Origin: a virus
Strand: one strand, 5' to 3'
Virus record (IMG/VR): IMGVR_UViG_3300020477_000146
Span: 1 to 22,548 of that record
DNA length: 22,548 bases
Shown here piece by piece: positions 21,429-22,548 of the stretch. Both the position numbers and the translations under genes were made by a program. Every line of letters begins with the position of its first letter. The first letter of the stretch is position 1. Below the pieces are notes generated by a model. The model did not search any database and had not been told where the DNA came from. It saw nothing but the letters and a program-made list of their open reading frames with translations.

Positions 21429-22548
21429 TATTCTTCTTCCTCTGGTTCTGGTTTCTCAGGCTCGACAATCACATGGCCGTCATCATCGGTCCAATCGGTT
21501 TCCATCATGTGTGGATCACAGCGTTCTGCTACGACCATCCAACTTACTGTGTCATCTGAGTCAGTTGCCTCACACTCCACCGTGAGAGTGTTCCCTTCGA
21601 CTGAGCCACGCACCGAACTCCAGCCTGTATCATTCTGTATCCAGCACTGCGGATCACGGCACAGAAGCTCCCATGTGCCTTCAGTCATGCCAGCCGCATC
21701 GTCCAAGTCCACTTGAGCATAGCCACCAGAAAGATCGACTGTGCCTCTGTAAATTAGGTCAGCTTTTGGTCCTTCGATAAACGAGTGAACGAGGTCGTGG
21801 GTTTCGCTTTTTGATGGTAGTGGGTGGTCGATCCTGAAGGAACCAGAACTCTTAGAAAAGGCACCATCAATACGACAGGTGCCGTTGACTTGAAGCATAT
21901 AGCCAGGACTCAGGTTTCCTATACCGACGCCATTTTGGTTGACACAGATGGCAGTATCTTCAAACAGAGTATTGGCGGTGTTGGAATCATTGATCCCCAT
22001 AGCCAACCTTCTGTCACCCTGAATTCCGTAATTGATAAGTGCAGCATGATTCGACGTATCCTGCCCGTCGAGCAAGATGGAGGCTCCGCCATCATCATTG
22101 GAGATAATTAGGTCAGCGACAGTGTTGTCATAGCCTGAATCGTAGGTGGATCTGCCTAGACAAACCGCGCCATCGACTTCCAATTTGAAGTCTGGTAATG
22201 TGGTCCCGATGCCGACTTTTCCATCTCCAACGGTAAATGTCACACCAGTAGATGAACCAGCACCGAAGTTCATTTTATCTCCGTTATGGAGATAATCTAT
22301 AAAGCCGCCAGTTGTGCTACCGTTGTCATAGAACTTTATCATACCAGATCTATTTGTGGCTGCGGCGTCGAATATGATTTTTGGGTCGCCACCAGCGTCA
22401 GACTTAATCCTCAACACTGGATCTACCATATTCGCGATGTCGACTTTGTATGCGGGAGCGTTTGTCCCGATCCCAATTTGCTGTTCGTCGTCAATCGTCA
22501 TCGCACGGGTGCTTGCGTAGCTTCCGCCACCTGTACTCTTGCCAGTGT
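21428..22548 (-). CDS. Tail fibre/spike, C-terminal part (5' end outside window)
   Basis: The frame stays open from the first complete methionine at 22501 back to the window edge (TGKSTGGGSYASTRAMTIDD), so the start lies outside. Three fibre repeats of the type 'g-VGIGt-x-x-P-x-x-k-L-x-V-x-G' are visible: QQIGIGTNAPAYKVDI, GKVGIGTTLPDFKLEVDG and NGVGIGNLSPGYMLQVNG, typical of trimeric beta-structured fibres. The C-terminal part (SGSFRIDHPLPSKSETHDLV to about DTVSWMVVAERCDPHMM) is a fibre end domain recurring in many phages, followed by an acidic tail of E/P residues. It should mediate adsorption to the host surface, with receptor unknown. It has no S74 domain of its own. Confidence 0.85.
   Translation of the reverse strand, partial: TGKSTGGGSYASTRAMTIDDEQQIGIGTNAPAYKVDIANMVDPVLRIKSDAGGDPKIIFDAAATNRSGMIKFYDNGSTTGGFIDYLHNGDKMNFGAGSSTGVTFTVGDGKVGIGTTLPDFKLEVDGAVCLGRSTYDSGYDNTVADLIISNDDGGASILLDGQDTSNHAALINYGIQGDRRLAMGINDSNTANTLFEDTAICVNQNGVGIGNLSPGYMLQVNGTCRIDGAFSKSSGSFRIDHPLPSKSETHDLVHSFIEGPKADLIYRGTVDLSGGYAQVDLDDAAGMTEGTWELLCRDPQCWIQNDTGWSSVRGSVEGNTLTVECEATDSDDTVSWMVVAERCDPHMMETDWTDDDGHVIVEPEKPEPEEEE

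Noticed and set aside
1-22548. tRNA genes, integrase or attachment site, insertion sequences
   Set aside because: I saw no T-loop/cloverleaf pattern, no recombinase or transposase motifs and no terminal inverted repeats; a dedicated tRNA scan was not possible.

Overview
The window is a 22.5-kb piece of a tailed double-stranded DNA phage genome, most likely a short-tailed (podovirus-like) phage with a P22-type portal. The evidence is a P22-family portal, an Sf6/P22-type small terminase, a large terminase, a lysis cassette, a candidate P22 gp10-like tail protein, a tail-fibre C-terminus, an S74 chaperone-bearing protein and a run of glycine-rich, candidate internal virion proteins. Nothing cellular is present: no rRNA, no tRNA that I could see, and no metabolic operon. 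Coding density is nearly complete. The host cannot be named from this sequence. The portal class and a spanin-like gene fit a Gram-negative host, but that is inference. Major capsid, scaffold and head-completion genes are not here, so both ends run into further phage genome.

Layout: (1) Positions 1-6078 are all on the + strand: the tail end of a probable DnaB-like replicative helicase, a small unknown, the small terminase, another small unknown, a 55-base gap with a promoter-like sequence, the portal, then a lysis cassette (two-TM holin candidate, M15-type peptidase, double-TM coiled-coil spanin candidate). A phage metallophosphoesterase, a small helix-turn-helix protein and a small conserved phage protein of unknown function follow. 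(2) Positions 6079-6129 are a 51-base convergent junction. (3) Positions 6130-22548 are all on the - strand, read right to left: tail-fibre C-terminal part (its 5' end lies outside the window), a small tail-region protein, a small membrane/coiled-coil protein, a 91-aa unknown, a gp10-like tail protein, a 93-aa unknown, a GNAT-like protein, a 936-aa S74 protein, a Pro/Gly-rich 157-aa protein, two candidate internal virion proteins (553 and 385 aa), a 1555-aa multidomain 'polyvalent' protein, and last the large terminase.

How the parts fit: the small terminase and portal are on one strand, while the large terminase closes a convergent structural operon more than 5 kb away, so the packaging motor is assembled from two transcription units. 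The - strand operon has gaps of at most 6 bases, with many stop/start overlaps (TAATG, ATGA, TAGTG), so it is probably transcribed as one long unit from outside the window. The most interesting items are the 1555-aa protein, with three separable conserved blocks including a degenerate methyltransferase-like fold; an exact 23-base repeat used in two different reading frames of two structural genes; a strand-biased excess of the hexamer CTCGGG; and a spanin-like protein with a membrane segment at each end and no cysteine. All family assignments come from motif recognition by eye, not from a search.
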